A DNA stretch of 64,000 nt from Malachius bipustulatus (taxonomy: Eukaryota; Arthropoda; Insecta; Coleoptera; Melyridae), in NCBI GenBank assembly GCA_910589415.1, contig OU342639.1, positions 14,950,268 through 15,014,267 on the forward strand, written 5' to 3'. The notes below the pieces were generated by a model. It saw only the letters and a program-made list of their open reading frames with translations. It did not search any database and had not been told where the DNA came from. Made by a program: the position numbers and the translations under genes. This document shows, one piece after another, positions 44,884 through 55,789 of the stretch (its first letter is position 1; each line of letters opens with the position of its first letter).

Positions 44884-45145
44884 AAAAAAAAATTACTGAT
44901 ATGGACTGAATAATTGCTCTGACAGTAGGTACCTACAGATGTAAATTCACGTAATTTTAACGAAAACCAAAGGTAACTTGGACAAGCCAACAACGTAAAC
45001 ACTTAGCTTAAATAGTAGGCAATTCAAAGATACCTCACACGGGAATATCGAAATAGTAAAAGTCACAAAAACAGAGCGATATCACGGGAGACCGTCGACA
45101 GCGTTCGACCAGCGTTCAGCTTTTCGAATGAATGAAAGAAGTTAA

Positions 45146-46022
45146 AGAAAAAGAAGTTAAACCATTTTAGAGCTTGATTTCTGACCTGTCATCGTAATAT
45201 AGGTTAATAAAAGTCAAGTTCAATATAAATAGTTAATATATTTGACACAGTTGGAATTGACAAAGATTTCACTTAACTTATTATACAGGATGCAGTGGTT
45301 TAGATTACTTAAAGATTATGTTCAAATCAGCACATTGGAAAGTAATAAATATTTATTCATTTGTTTAAATTGCAGCACAAATAGAATATAAAATGCCAAA
45401 AAAAAAAAGGTATTATTTCAACATAATCACTCAATTAAAAATCAATGCACTTAATCAGTTTTTATTAAAGTTTGAAACCAAGATGTCGTGCAGATTATGA
45501 TATAGGTACATACTTGAATACACAACGTATAAAGTTAATATTTTTAAATGTCAAGATCTAAATTTAATTGAAAGAATCAACCGTCTCCAAACGTTCCTAA
45601 ATTTAAAAGAAACCAAGCTACCAAAACTCATTAAATTGAAGGGTTCAGCTACCTTGTCAGCATGTTAGCCATTGAACATTCTTTCCACTTTTTGATGCTG
45701 GGATTTTACGAATTTATACCCTCAAACTTTTGAAATTCTAATTTAAAATTGAAATTGAATATCTCAATGACTATAGCCGCATGATTCGGACAAAACAAGG
45801 AGCTTCGTTATTTTTTAAATTTGCTCCCAAAAACATCTGAGAAAACCAGACATCCAAGAAAAGTCATTTTCTGCCATCTTGTAAACCAAAACCAAACATG
45901 TGAAAATTTTGGGGGGCAATTTATTTTATTGCTTCGTGTTGAACTATTTTTTTATTTTCAGATCCAACTATCCACATTCCACTGTACCACATTTCTGTGT
46001 GATTATAATAATCTTTTCCGTT
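45146..46022. other. Probable 3' UTR and flank of the receptor gene
   Basis: The receptor gene ends at 46023, and this stretch is downstream of it on the minus strand. Overlapping tttatt words near 45919-45929 are AATAAA-type polyadenylation signals on the minus strand, about 100 bp past the stop codon. Nothing else is recognised. Confidence 0.45.
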
Positions 46023-48230
46023 CTATTGTTTAACAGAAATGCACTTTAAGGATATACTTTGACCACTTTTATTAGAAACAGGCAAACTTCCGGTGTCTGA
46101 AAAATCCATATTAATGCAAATGTTATAACAGATTAAAATTCTACCTCCATAAGATTCTGGTAATGGATGCTGGGAGAGATTCTTTTTTACTTCCTGCAAG
46201 CACACTTGTAAACCAGCCTTGCGCACATGACTCCTGTATTTAGGAGTTGTAAAGGTGTATAAAAATGGATTCAAAGCTGAGTTAATTGGCAGCACAAAAA
46301 CCACTAACCAGCTATAAATATCACCTAAAAATAACAGACAAAATTTAAAAACTTGTACATTAAAGTATCTCAAATACTAACTTGATATTTCAATTTCCAA
46401 AAAAGCTATAGCTTTTGCTACTATAATTGGTAAGCGGCAGCTCGCATCAGTCAAGACGATGAATAAAAATCTTAGTGCGAATTCAAACTCTCTGATAGGT
46501 AAAGCACTTGCTTTTCTTGTTTTCCAGATACTTAGAAACATGCCAATATAAACCACTATTACTATTAGTAAACTGAAAAAATAAAAGAAGATATATTTTT
46601 GTCTACTGCTTCGGGATGGTCCATTTTGAATGGATACCAACTTGACGATACTAAAAAATGCTCAATTCTTTCATTCACTAACAGCTTTTTTAGGGAATCA
46701 ATTCTGTAAGAAAACAGTCCATGACCTCGGGGTTTGAGTATTGCTGTTTAAAGCAGTGTTGGTTCAAATCTTAGACCATTTAAAAGCTGTAGTGATCTAA
46801 GGTTCAAATTTTTCTCAGAATAAATATTTTGGTGTTCGTCTCTCATTCATTCAAATTCATTAATATCAAAGTCGTTCACATCATTCAAAGTCAGTCATCC
46901 AGACTCAATTCGCGTTATGTTTGGTTCCATGCTCTTATCGGCTGTTTCTTCTTTCCAGTAGGTTTGAGGATTTGAAAGTTTTCCTCTTGATGAAACGTTT
47001 GGTTGCGAATAATAATGAAATTTTGGGAGAAGTAGTTTGTTATAAGAGACAACCAGCCATAAACCATATAGAGCCTGACCAAAGTAAAATTCATTGACCT
47101 AAATGGACCATCCTGTCAAAAGTATATAAGTACCCAATAGCATTGATTCCAAAAAATATAATAGCTGATACTTTCCACCCAACCATAAATGGGTCGTCGA
47201 TGTATAGTGGAAGACATAATCCATTAATTCCATAGAACCAAGTACTTGTTGCTAACCATAATGCTGAAAAATAATATGAAATATGATTATAAGCCAATAA
47301 TTATGCACTAAGACCGTATGTTTTTTTTTTTATTAATTGCATGTCTCACACTATTTTATAAAATTTTCAAGATCTGCGCGAAAAGTTAAAAATTATGGTG
47401 ACTTTTATCACGGTTTCCTATAATAGTTGTATTATATGCCTTTTGAGATGCTTCCAAAAAAAGTGAATTATACCCCGCACTTTCCAACTTCACAGAAATA
47501 AAATAGTAAACTTTCCTTACCAGGAATAACTGCTAAGCCACCCCCAATGAACCAGATACACGTAAGTATGACATGGGTTTCTTTGACAGTGAGAGAGGAG
47601 TATCTGCCAAAAGGTGAGGCTATGAGTAAAAACCTGTCAATTGACATGAAAACGAGAACCAAGACTGAGACTTCAGATGAGATCATTGCTAGAATACCAG
47701 CAGTGGTACACGTCCATGACGACATCCATAAATGAGCCTCTTCGTGGTAGATGTCTCTAAATTTCAAATCATGGAAAGCTATAATAGATAAATACAACCC
47801 CATCAGAAGATCGCTGGCTGGAAAATATATTCTTGTAATGAAAATATAGCAATCATACATCAATTTAATTACCTGCAAGGTTTCTAATAATCACACTGAG
47901 TACTTTGTTTTCGTCTCTAAATACAAATCTTCCCCAGATGACTAACATGTTACCGACGCAAGTCATCATTGCAATTATCCATAAGGAATATCTTAAAACT
48001 GGTTTTACTATTAACTGACTAAAAGATGATACACCTAAAATAAATCGCTTTTTAGAAGGTAATGTGTATCATTGTTAAAAATGTACCTACCATCTGAAAG
48101 TGGCCTGCATCTTGGTACAGTAGCAGCGAAGACACAGTAGCGATACTTTTTGAAATAAACGCTCTTCAAATTTTTCAGATTTGAAAACATTTTTACGTCG
48201 ATGCTAGTTATCTCAATGTCTTCCATATTT
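46023..48230 (-). CDS. Relaxin-type LGR receptor: LRR cap, seven-helix domain and tail
   Basis: Six exons with matching phases. 48230-48087: last LRR and LRR cap (YFKKYRYCVFAATVPRC, then PLSDG). 48018-47873: helix 1 (LRYSLWIIAMMTCVGNMLVI). 47817-47521: helices 2-4, with NLAASDLLMG completed across the junction and SIDRFLLIASPF in place of E/DRY. 47263-47134: loop 2 and the start of helix 5 (FYGINGLCLPLYIDDPFMVG). 46572-46382: helices 5-6 (LLIVIVVYIGMF, FIVLTDASCRLPI). 46324-46023: helix 7 (LPINSALNPFLYTFTTPKY with NPxxY) and tail. Splice junctions are GT-AG. FIVLTDASC and GWKVSA-IFFGIN are characteristic of type C LGRs (vertebrate RXFP1/2, insect Lgr3/Lgr4), plasma-membrane receptors for relaxin-like peptides. 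A 48-nt GT-AG stretch at about 46088-46135 inside the last exon could be an optional intron. Confidence 0.92.
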
Positions 48231-50127
48231 CTTGTTATGAAAATGTATTATGAAGACATTTGAATTAATATGATTAAACCATTAAGTAATTATTGTACGT
48301 CCGAACGAGAGGCAGGTAGACTTAATTAACCCTTAGACTCAGTTCGTGTCACTTCATAAACACGTGATACGCTTGGCATTAGTCTAAATTTTCAATTAAA
48401 AAAAAAAAAAAAATCTCGCGAATGAAAAAGCTCTCTGATAGCCCTGCAATAAGGGTTAGCAATAATGGCTCAGTCAACTAACTACTGGGGTGAATCTCGG
48501 GACGTTGCCGCGTTCAAAAATTACCAAAAGTCGCGTTACTTCTACAGGGTATTCGAGCCTTTCAAAATTCGAGATATTCGGTTCTTGTGGTCTCATTTCA
48601 GGTCGCAGTTTTCAATCTAGGGGACTAAAATTTTTGTGGGAGTAAGATATCCACAAGGATCATTATTATTTATATACTGCTAGAAATAATTTGAGAATTA
48701 ACTGGGAACTGATACAGTTATTAATTTCATTCTGTGCAGAATAAATATGAACTATGAGTTTATTTTGTCTAGCCAGTTTGCACTTCCTGGATCGGTCAGT
48801 AATAATTATTAACAATATTTTTTGTAGCAAATTATTAAATTATTGCGAATTAACGTCCTTATGGACGAGTTTTGATGCTGTTTTATAATGACACATTTTT
48901 AGTAGCTTTTAGCAATTGGATTTGAAATAATATGTACGTAGCGGTTTTCCCTACAATCATTTTCTGGCTTTTAGTATTTTCCGGGTACACTCGAGGACCA
49001 CCTATAATGAGGGAAAATTCCCGGACATTTTGCACGGCAGTACGTGTGGATGTTTTCGCTAAGAAAAAGCGGAGACGAATGAGTTAGTCGGCAAAGTATG
49101 ATTGGTGCATGTCGTAGTTAGAGTAGAGTAGTGTGCAGAATGATTGACCACGTGTAGAAATCCAGAGTAAAGTGTTCACGAAACAGCTCATAGATTTATT
49201 TGATCCTGTAATCTATTAATCTATTTTTCCACAACAGCAAGGAGTGTCTGGCGTTCTAACTCGCATTTTTGGCAACAATAAACAACAAATCCGCTGCGGG
49301 TAAGCACGTAAACATCTTGGTTCTCTCAAATCCATAAAACCTTCAGAGAAAACTTTTCGTAGTTTGGTGACTCACTCCGACATCGAGAAAATCGGTGTCC
49401 GCCTTTCTCTCGGGCATCCAGGTTTTCTGCAATGGCGACCTCCGCCTCATCTGAAGCTGATGACACTCTCTTCTAAATCCCAAAAACCAACTCCTGCCAA
49501 CTTTCTGACAATTGAAAATTCCTAAATCAACTCATGCCAACATGACATGACTAGTAAATTAAATTCTTCGGCCTAAGTGAGAAGCGCTTTCAGCAAGATG
49601 GTTGCATGGCGCATGCAGCTCACCACACATTAAAAATTAAAAAATTACATGGTTCTGGACCAGTTTATTTCGAAATAAGTCGATTTAAATTGTTTGAATT
49701 TTACGATTAATAATGGAGAATGAAGTCTTAGGCTAACTTATTCTGTATGGGCTAGCAAAGGCAGCCCTTTTGGATGATATGCCTCATACATCTCGTTCAG
49801 AAACCTTCATTTTGTCAGTAGGTACTTACAATGATTCTAGACTAACTAAAGGTAACAGCATATTATTAGACATGTAATGAAAAGGATTATTTCCCAGGTA
49901 CCTGAAATATAAAAAAAAATAATTAACGTCTAAGCCCTGTTTTCGAACTAAATTAAAAGAAATTATTAGACTTAGTTCAATTGGACTTATTTCGAGCATT
50001 TTGTCTGAAGCTGATAATAATATACACAATTTTGCGACGCTGGGTCTTCCAGCTTCCTGTTAACGACAGCTACAGGAAAACTACTCTCAGAATCCCTCAT
50101 CATGATTCAAGGGTTCGATTCAAGGGT
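48231..50127. other. Receptor-gene intron, no feature recognised
   Basis: This is part of the 6.5-kb intron between the LRR exon at 54696 and the LRR-cap exon. A long A run lies at about 48401-48416. The part from about 49000 to 49620 has a more even base composition and may be retroelement-derived, but no protein motif or terminal repeat is recognisable. Confidence 0.4.
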
Positions 50128-51150
50128 TCATTTGTGGGGTAATTGAGACAAAAGGTTAAGAACGGACACTTGAAACACAAGAGAAGAAGTAGGAACGTTA
50201 GAGATACGAGACAGAGCGTCGGCTACGACGTTTTCGCAACCTTTGCGATGAATAATTTGAAAATCATACTGGTTCAGTTTAAGCAACCAACGACAGATAC
50301 GGGGGCTTGGTTGTTTCAGATTCTGCACCCACTGAAGAGAAGAATGGTCGGTGATTATCTTCAGTCCACGGGAACCCTCAATATAGCAACGAAATTTTTC
50401 TAGAGCACACACAATAGCATAGAGCTCCAACTCCGTAACCGTATAGTTACGTTGGCATTTATTCAATGTTTTACTGAAATATGCTATAGGGTGAGAGACC
50501 CCCTTTTCCTCCTGACAGATCACCGCACCAACTCCGGTCAACGATGCATCGCAGTCGATGGAGAAAGGTTTCGAAAAGTCGGGACTAGCTAAGATAGGCG
50601 CTGAGCTGAGAAGCCTCTTGATTTCCTTGAAAGCGTGATCCGCTTCGGGAGTCCAGACAATATTCTGGCCCTTTGCTCGACCCTTGAGGAGATCCGTGAT
50701 CGGACTAGCTACTGAAGAGATGTTTTTCAGGAAGCGACGATAATAACCAATAAGGCCAATAAGTCTACGGATCTGGGTCGTATTTGTGGGTTTTGGATAG
50801 CTCAGAATAGAAGAGACCTTGTCGGGATCAGTCAGAAGACCTTGCTCGTCTACGACGTAGCCGAGAAATTTAAGAGAAGAGAGACAGAATTGACATTTAT
50901 CTAGATTAAGAGTGAGGTTTGCCTTCTTAAACCGATCGAGAAGATCACGTAAAACAGAAAGGTGAGTAGAGAAATCGGGGGTTGCAATGACAACATCGTC
51001 CATGTAGTACCAAACATATGGCTCGAGTTCGGGGCCAATGACACGATCTAAAAGACGAACCAGACTCTGTGGCGAGGAGTGAAGGCCAAAAGGTAGGCGT
51101 TTATATTGAAACAGTCCTTTGCCGTGTCAGCTATAAAAAATTTTTCCTCG
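50128..51150 (-). pseudogene. Ty3/gypsy pol fragment: RT and RNase H
   Basis: On the minus strand, GLFQYKRLPFGLHSSPQ near 51100 leads to WYYMDDVVIATPDF (the catalytic YxDD as YMDD), LNLDKCQFCLSSLKFLGYVV, then RRLIGLIGYYRRFLKNIS. RNase H follows with FSIDCDASLTGVGAVICQ, LYAIVCALEKFRCYIEG and ITDHSSLQWVQNL, ending ENVVADALSRI and a stop at 50128. The frame is open for 290 codons. The N-terminal half of the reverse transcriptase, gag, protease and integrase are missing. The LTR next to it points the other way, so it may belong to a different or rearranged element. It lies in a receptor-gene intron, on the same strand as that gene. Confidence 0.9.
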
Positions 51151-51210
51151 TATTTGTGTTTTTATTTATATAGGTTCCCTATTGAACCAGATGGTACTTC
51201 GGCCTAGCCA

Positions 51211-51470
51211 GCGGTACGCCTGTGTCGCAGGTGCTTTTTGTAAATTTTGTATATATTTTCGGTACTCTTATTTTACCTTTGTGTTTATCATTGATATTAT
51301 TGTCTGCTTGGTGCCCTATAGTGCACATATTATGCGGTACTTCTGTGTCGCAAGTGCTCTTTGTAAATTTTGTATATATTTTCGGTACTCTTGTTTTACC
51401 TTTGTATATATCATGGATATTATTGTCTATTTGGTGCCTTATAGTGCACATATTACACGGTACTGCTTCT
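51211..51470 (+). repeat. Two tandem units of 123 bp
   Basis: A unit beginning gcggtac, containing a ttttgtaaattttgtatata phrase and ending gtgcacatatta, starts at 51211 and again at 51334, and a third copy starts at 51457 but breaks off. The copies differ by few substitutions. They lie just upstream of the LTR at 51702, in the 3' untranslated or terminal coding region of that element. Confidence 0.8.
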
Positions 51471-51690
51471 CGGTATATATTTCTATATTTCTGAGGAACT
51501 TCTCTTTTATGATCACGTCCCAAGCCATTTATAGTTCACGCCACCCACGATGTCATCCATTTCATTTCTAGTCCAGGTATCACCCATCGCTCACGAGTTG
51601 CGACGCCTAAACTTGTCTTTTGTGTCACGCTTATTGCTAGGTTTCAATTAAAGAAAAAATTTCTCCCTCACGTTCAAAATTTTTTTACCG

Positions 51691-51701
51691 GGAAGGGGGG
51701 A
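51691..51701 (+). promoter_or_regulatory. Polypurine tract before the 3' LTR
   Basis: The phrase ggaagggggga lies immediately before the TG that opens the LTR at 51702. This shows that the LTR is a 3' LTR in plus orientation. Confidence 0.8.
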
Positions 51702-52777
51702 TGTAACGTACATTTTGTACGTACCGGCTAAATGCCAGCGACACGGAGACAACGGCGGGCGCGCGCAGTAAGTGAGTGATGGTGGTTTTTAGTTCGACGC
51801 AAACACGGCCGGCTGGAGGCCTCGAGTTCGTCGACTTCGACTGTCGAGTCTCGTCGACCTCGACTGTCGAGGTTCGATCCGGTACACAGATACCTGTGAT
51901 TTCACCTTTCTTTTCTCTCCTGGAATTCGCTAGAGAAAGATCGTTTCCGCAAACTCCTGGAATTTTAAGCGAAATGGCGTCGTGAACCTTCACGTAAATT
52001 ATTATAAACATCACCCACGTTTTTGGCTTGATGAGTGTCGTAAAATGATTTTATTGATTGTGCTGGAATTATACGGATCATATTTTATTAATACAATATG
52101 CTATTTTTAATTACAGCTTTTAAATCTGATCGAGTTTCGCTTCGCATGTAAAATTTTGTCAATCACATTTTTTATCTCAACTATCTTGAGGACGGGACAT
52201 AATTTTATGTACCCTTGGCAAGCAGACTCGATCGGACCGTTCATTAATACAAGAGTGTCTCTGATACCTATGAAATTACAGCTTTTTCCTGAAGGCAATT
52301 CTTTTTCCTGGGTGGCAACTTTTTCTCCCGGACTCAATTTTTCTCCCGGAGTCAACTCTTTGACGGAATCCACTTCTTCGTACGGACGCAAGTTTTCCTG
52401 GAAGCAAGTTTTCTCTTCAAACAAGAAGGCAGCACATTGGTTGTACCTGAGACCAAGTTTACCACCAGCTAAACTTCCACCCTCGCTCCGGAGACCCTAC
52501 GAAGCTAAGTGCCTTTGCCTACCAAGTTTTAACCGATCAGTTCATTCGGATATACTACACGCTTTTGTTCCTTATTGTTGTTAACCGTGCTCAAGTCAAG
52601 ATTCTGTGATAATAGCTGTGATTTTATTTGAATAAAGAGTACCTGTTGTTCTGCTGACCTGCTTGTTATTGCTGACCCTCTTAGACTAGCGACTCAACCC
52701 ACGACCCTTGTTGTCTTTTACTGTCTCATGCTCTCAACGACTATTTTTCCCCTCTAAGGGTCTAATAGTTCGTTTCA
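51702..52777 (+). mobile_element. 3' LTR of a plus-strand LTR retroelement, 1,076 bp
   Basis: It starts TGTAACGTACATTTTGTACG and ends TAGTTCGTTTCA, with a polypurine tract directly before it. It is the same family as the solo LTR at 10574-11578. Only about 500 bp of internal sequence survives upstream (51180-51690), so the 5' part of the element is gone. GC-rich stretches and an AATAAA-type word (ttgaataaagag, 52629) fit an LTR with a polyadenylation signal. It lies in a receptor-gene intron in antisense orientation. Confidence 0.88.
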
Positions 52778-53174
52778 CATTGCCAATTACGAAATAGGTT
52801 GGCAATTACGACTTTTTTGACACTTTTTTCTGTACCTACAGGGTTATTCACGGTATACGCGACGGAAGATTATGGCTATTTACCTTGGTTTTAAGGAAAT
52901 TTTGTTTTGTGATGTGACAGACTGATGAGATGGAAATAACCATTGAAATATCGATGTCTCTGTCTTCACCATACCATTAGGGCAAATGTATCGTTCAGAA
53001 AGGCGTCATTATCATTGGAATCCTTAGTGGTCTCCAATTTGGGTAATTTTGGTCGTTGTGTTGGGTTTGTGCCTTCGATTTCCACTAATTACGTGCCCAT
53101 TTCGAGGAAAACTTTATCGATGTTACTTAGTTGGGAGTTGGTGTCAAGATCGGGAATGGTGTGATCCTCGGGAA
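52778..53174. other. No feature recognised
   Basis: Moderately AT-rich sequence between the LTR and a LINE remnant. Short plus-strand ORFs here are shadows. Confidence 0.4.
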
Positions 53175-53690
53175 TCACTTCTTCTTAATCGCCAGTGTGC
53201 GCTTCCCTGTGCGTACCGATTGCTTTCTGTGTGTGTTGGGCAAGTTGCCAGGTGACCTTCCGTTCTTCGAAGCTCTAGGAGAACTTCTTCTCGAATCTGG
53301 TGCAAGATCGGTGCAGGGAGCATACTTATCTTCAAGATAGTTCTTCTCTGATGAGTTCGTTGCTTCGATAAGTTCTGGGTACTTGTCTGCAAATTCATGG
53401 TGAATAACGTATCGATAGTTTGTCAGATCGGTTTCCATATCAGTTGCTTTAAAGTAGGAGCGCATAATGAAGGAATTCAACTCAGTGGTCCACTTCATAC
53501 GCTTCCTACCGGCTTTTGTGGTCGTAGGCACTGGCGTCACCGTAGAAACAACAAGACCTAGTGGAGGAGGGTTGGTAGTTTGGTCCTTAATGGTGGTGAT
53601 GTTCGCAGTAGCCCTACGAGAGAACAGGCCTTCTACCCTTCCACTGCAACAAGTGAAGTGCCAGCGCTCCGCTATATCCCCGCTCGACTC
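53175..53690 (-). pseudogene. Degraded LINE N-terminal segment
   Basis: The minus-strand frame from 53540 has TTTKAGRKRMKWTTELNSFI, then MRSYFKATDMETDLTNYRYV and HHEFADKYPELIEAT. This basic, aromatic block (RKR-KWT-E-N--IMR-Y) is the segment upstream of the reverse transcriptase in a group of arthropod LINEs that carry N-terminal zinc fingers. The rest drifts through frameshifts (NYLEDKYAPCTDLAPDSRRS). I recognise the block but not the exact family, and no reverse transcriptase follows. Confidence 0.5.
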
Positions 53691-54695
53691 ACTATAATAT
53701 TATTGGCCAGAAAATATAATGCTGAAGCTTCACATCAAGGCTTGGCATCTGAAGATTTTCATCCCTTCCTCCTTTTTATTGACATCATTGGATGGAAAAG
53801 GTTATGCTGAAGCTTTATAAGACTTGGCATCCATCTCGGGCATCATAATCTGATTAAATTACTGGAAAGCTCACGTCTCAACGGCTGAGTTACCTATTGT
53901 GACAACGATATAACTACTAGGTAATCGCAGCCATAGAGGCGGAATTACTGAGAATCTATTTCAATGTTTCATAAATGTCTCCCACATCGACAGAGCAATA
54001 CATTTAAACTGACTGAACTAACAAAAATCTCAAACGGAACATAAGGTTATGAAAAGAAAGTTCTATTGTAGAAGAGATAAAAATGGGTCTACTTACTTAG
54101 CTTATAGTATATTTATTCTTTTGGTCCTTAATGGTTATTTATATTCGTCAGAGAACTCACACGAACGGCCAAAAAAGTTCTTCTATTAATATCGGGCAAG
54201 CATGTGTTGACAGTTATTGAGTGTGATAGCAAAACTTGAAGAAGTGGCAAAATATCCTGTAATGGAGTTCAGTCGCGGATCACCTCGTTACTGGCCATGT
54301 TGCGAAAAGCCAAAATGGCCTAAATAGAAATATACTAAGCACAAGGCGTACTTTACTGGATCATAAAAATACTGCACACTTTTATTGTTAGATCTGTTCG
54401 CTCGCCGCACTTTACAAGAAAAATTTGAAGTAAGTTTGGTCATAAGAGCTGGGTCATTAATATCAAGCCATAACTGTATTAATACTTATCAGATGTAGAT
54501 ACGCGTTTACATTAGGAATCTAATAAAAATGCTTTAATGTTATTGTCTGTCATATAGCCAATTATATTATATCTAGGCTTATTGAAGTGAGAGAGTATCC
54601 TTTTATGATGTATTGACAAATCATTCGAAATAAATTTAATTGTATAGCACAGAATTCTTATGATTTGAGTTACATCTTACATAAAATTTACTTAC
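53691..54695. other. Receptor-gene intron, no feature recognised
   Basis: AT-rich. A gcttcacatcaaggcttggcat phrase near 53727 has a partial echo near 53813, a minor local duplication. No protein motif is seen. Confidence 0.4.
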
Positions 54696-55464
54696 AGCTT
54701 CGTCAAAGATTTTAATGAACGAAAGACATTGCTTGATAATTTTGTAATTCGGTTTCCATATAAATCTCTAAAAGTAATATTTTTTATATTCAGTCTGTTT
54801 TTTAATTATACTTACAATTCTCATAAATTAATCAATTTACTTAACGCATCATCATGAACAGCAATAATTTGATTGGATCTTAAACTCCTAAAATAATTTA
54901 TCGAAAAGAATTCTAAATTCAAAAACCCATAACAATACTTACAATAAATGTAAATTTTCCAATCTTCTAAAAGTGTAATTTGTGACAACTTCAATTTTAT
55001 TGAAATCGAGACACCTAAAAAAACAAGTTATTAGGAACATCTTGAAATATTTTTGGTCCATTTTACATACAGCTCTATCAAACATGGCATGGAAGGAAAA
55101 CTTTCATCTCTCAAAGTCAGGCTATTATTAGATAAACTCCTGCAAATGTTTAAATTTACCAGGAATTCTAAATAGTTTAAATCTTACATACAGCCACTCT
55201 AGCCAAACCAAATCTTCCAGGTCTCTGATATAAATATATGACAAATTATTGCTATCTAGGATGAGCCATTGTAATGAAGATAAACCAGAAAGAATTCCAT
55301 CTTGAATTAGCGTTAGACTACTGTGTATTATCACTCTAGAATTCACAGGATTAGAGTTGATTTACTATAATATTACTAACAATAAAAGTTACAGTTTATT
55401 TAGATAGTGCAGTGCCATGAATGTTGCAGGAGATATTTCTTTAATTGGATTTTTTCTCGAGTAA
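54696..55464 (-). CDS. LGR receptor: LRR exons, one carrying TGA
   Basis: Six exons, all starting in phase 2 and multiples of one repeat: 55464-55393 (72 bp), 55335-55192 (144 bp, two repeats), 55139-55071 (69 bp), 55014-54943 (72 bp), 54887-54816 (72 bp) and 54767-54696 (72 bp). They translate to typical repeats, for example LILDSNNLSYIYIRDLEDL, LDFNKIEVVTNYTFRRLENL and LYGNRITKLSSNVFRSLKSL. One repeat per exon with identical phase is the classic layout of LGR genes. These repeats form the horseshoe that binds the peptide hormone. The 54887-54816 exon has an in-frame TGA at 54821-54823, where the repeat pattern suggests an arginine (CGA). Because each exon is symmetrical, skipping this one would preserve the frame. 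Otherwise the allele is null. Confidence 0.9.
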
Positions 55465-55489
55465 CTGAAAACAATAATGTATATGATAA

Positions 55490-55550
55490 TATAATATTAA
55501 TAATAATAATAATAATAATATCAGTAATAATAATAACAATTGTTAGAATT
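55490..55550. repeat. AAT-type microsatellite
   Basis: Runs of aataataataat interrupted by a few substitutions lie just upstream of the LRR exon at 55393-55464, inside an intron. Confidence 0.9.
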
Positions 55551-55789
55551 CGAATTTATGCCTAACTGCCTCTGACTAATATATGACCAGGCCTCCCTTC
55601 CTTAAAAATGATAAGCAATTATTAAAGAAATTATAATATTGATTAGAAAATAAAGAAAGGTAATTATTATAAAGTGGTGTTTTATTTTATCGTGTAACGA
55701 AATCCAAGGCTTTCGTTGGTAATTATTATTTTTTTCATTATTAGAGGGGTTTATCAGGAGTGATACAGTTTTTGCGACAGTGATTAGCA

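Larger units (their letters stand above)
41841..45136 (-). mobile_element. Near-complete LINE, Jockey-like, internally deleted
   Basis: The element runs from a 5' UTR at about 45136 to a 3' tail of TTA repeats at 41840-41860. The 9-bp sequence agaagttaa flanks both ends (41834-41842 and 45137-45145) and is a plausible target duplication, although the right flank has a second copy 15 bp further on. ORF1 is intact. ORF2 has lost the middle: its endonuclease is joined to the second half of the reverse transcriptase. Confidence 0.82.

Noticed and set aside
46577..46650. Extending the helix 5-6 exon of the receptor up to an acceptor at 46650
   Set aside because: It would insert an unrelated polar segment into helix 5 and break the phase with the upstream exon; the ttttttcag acceptor at 46573 restores both.
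54841..54887. A shorter 47-bp version of the TGA-containing LRR exon, using gtaaat at 54840
   Set aside because: It would change phase relative to the next exon and truncate the repeat; the 72-bp version fits the exon pattern of the gene.
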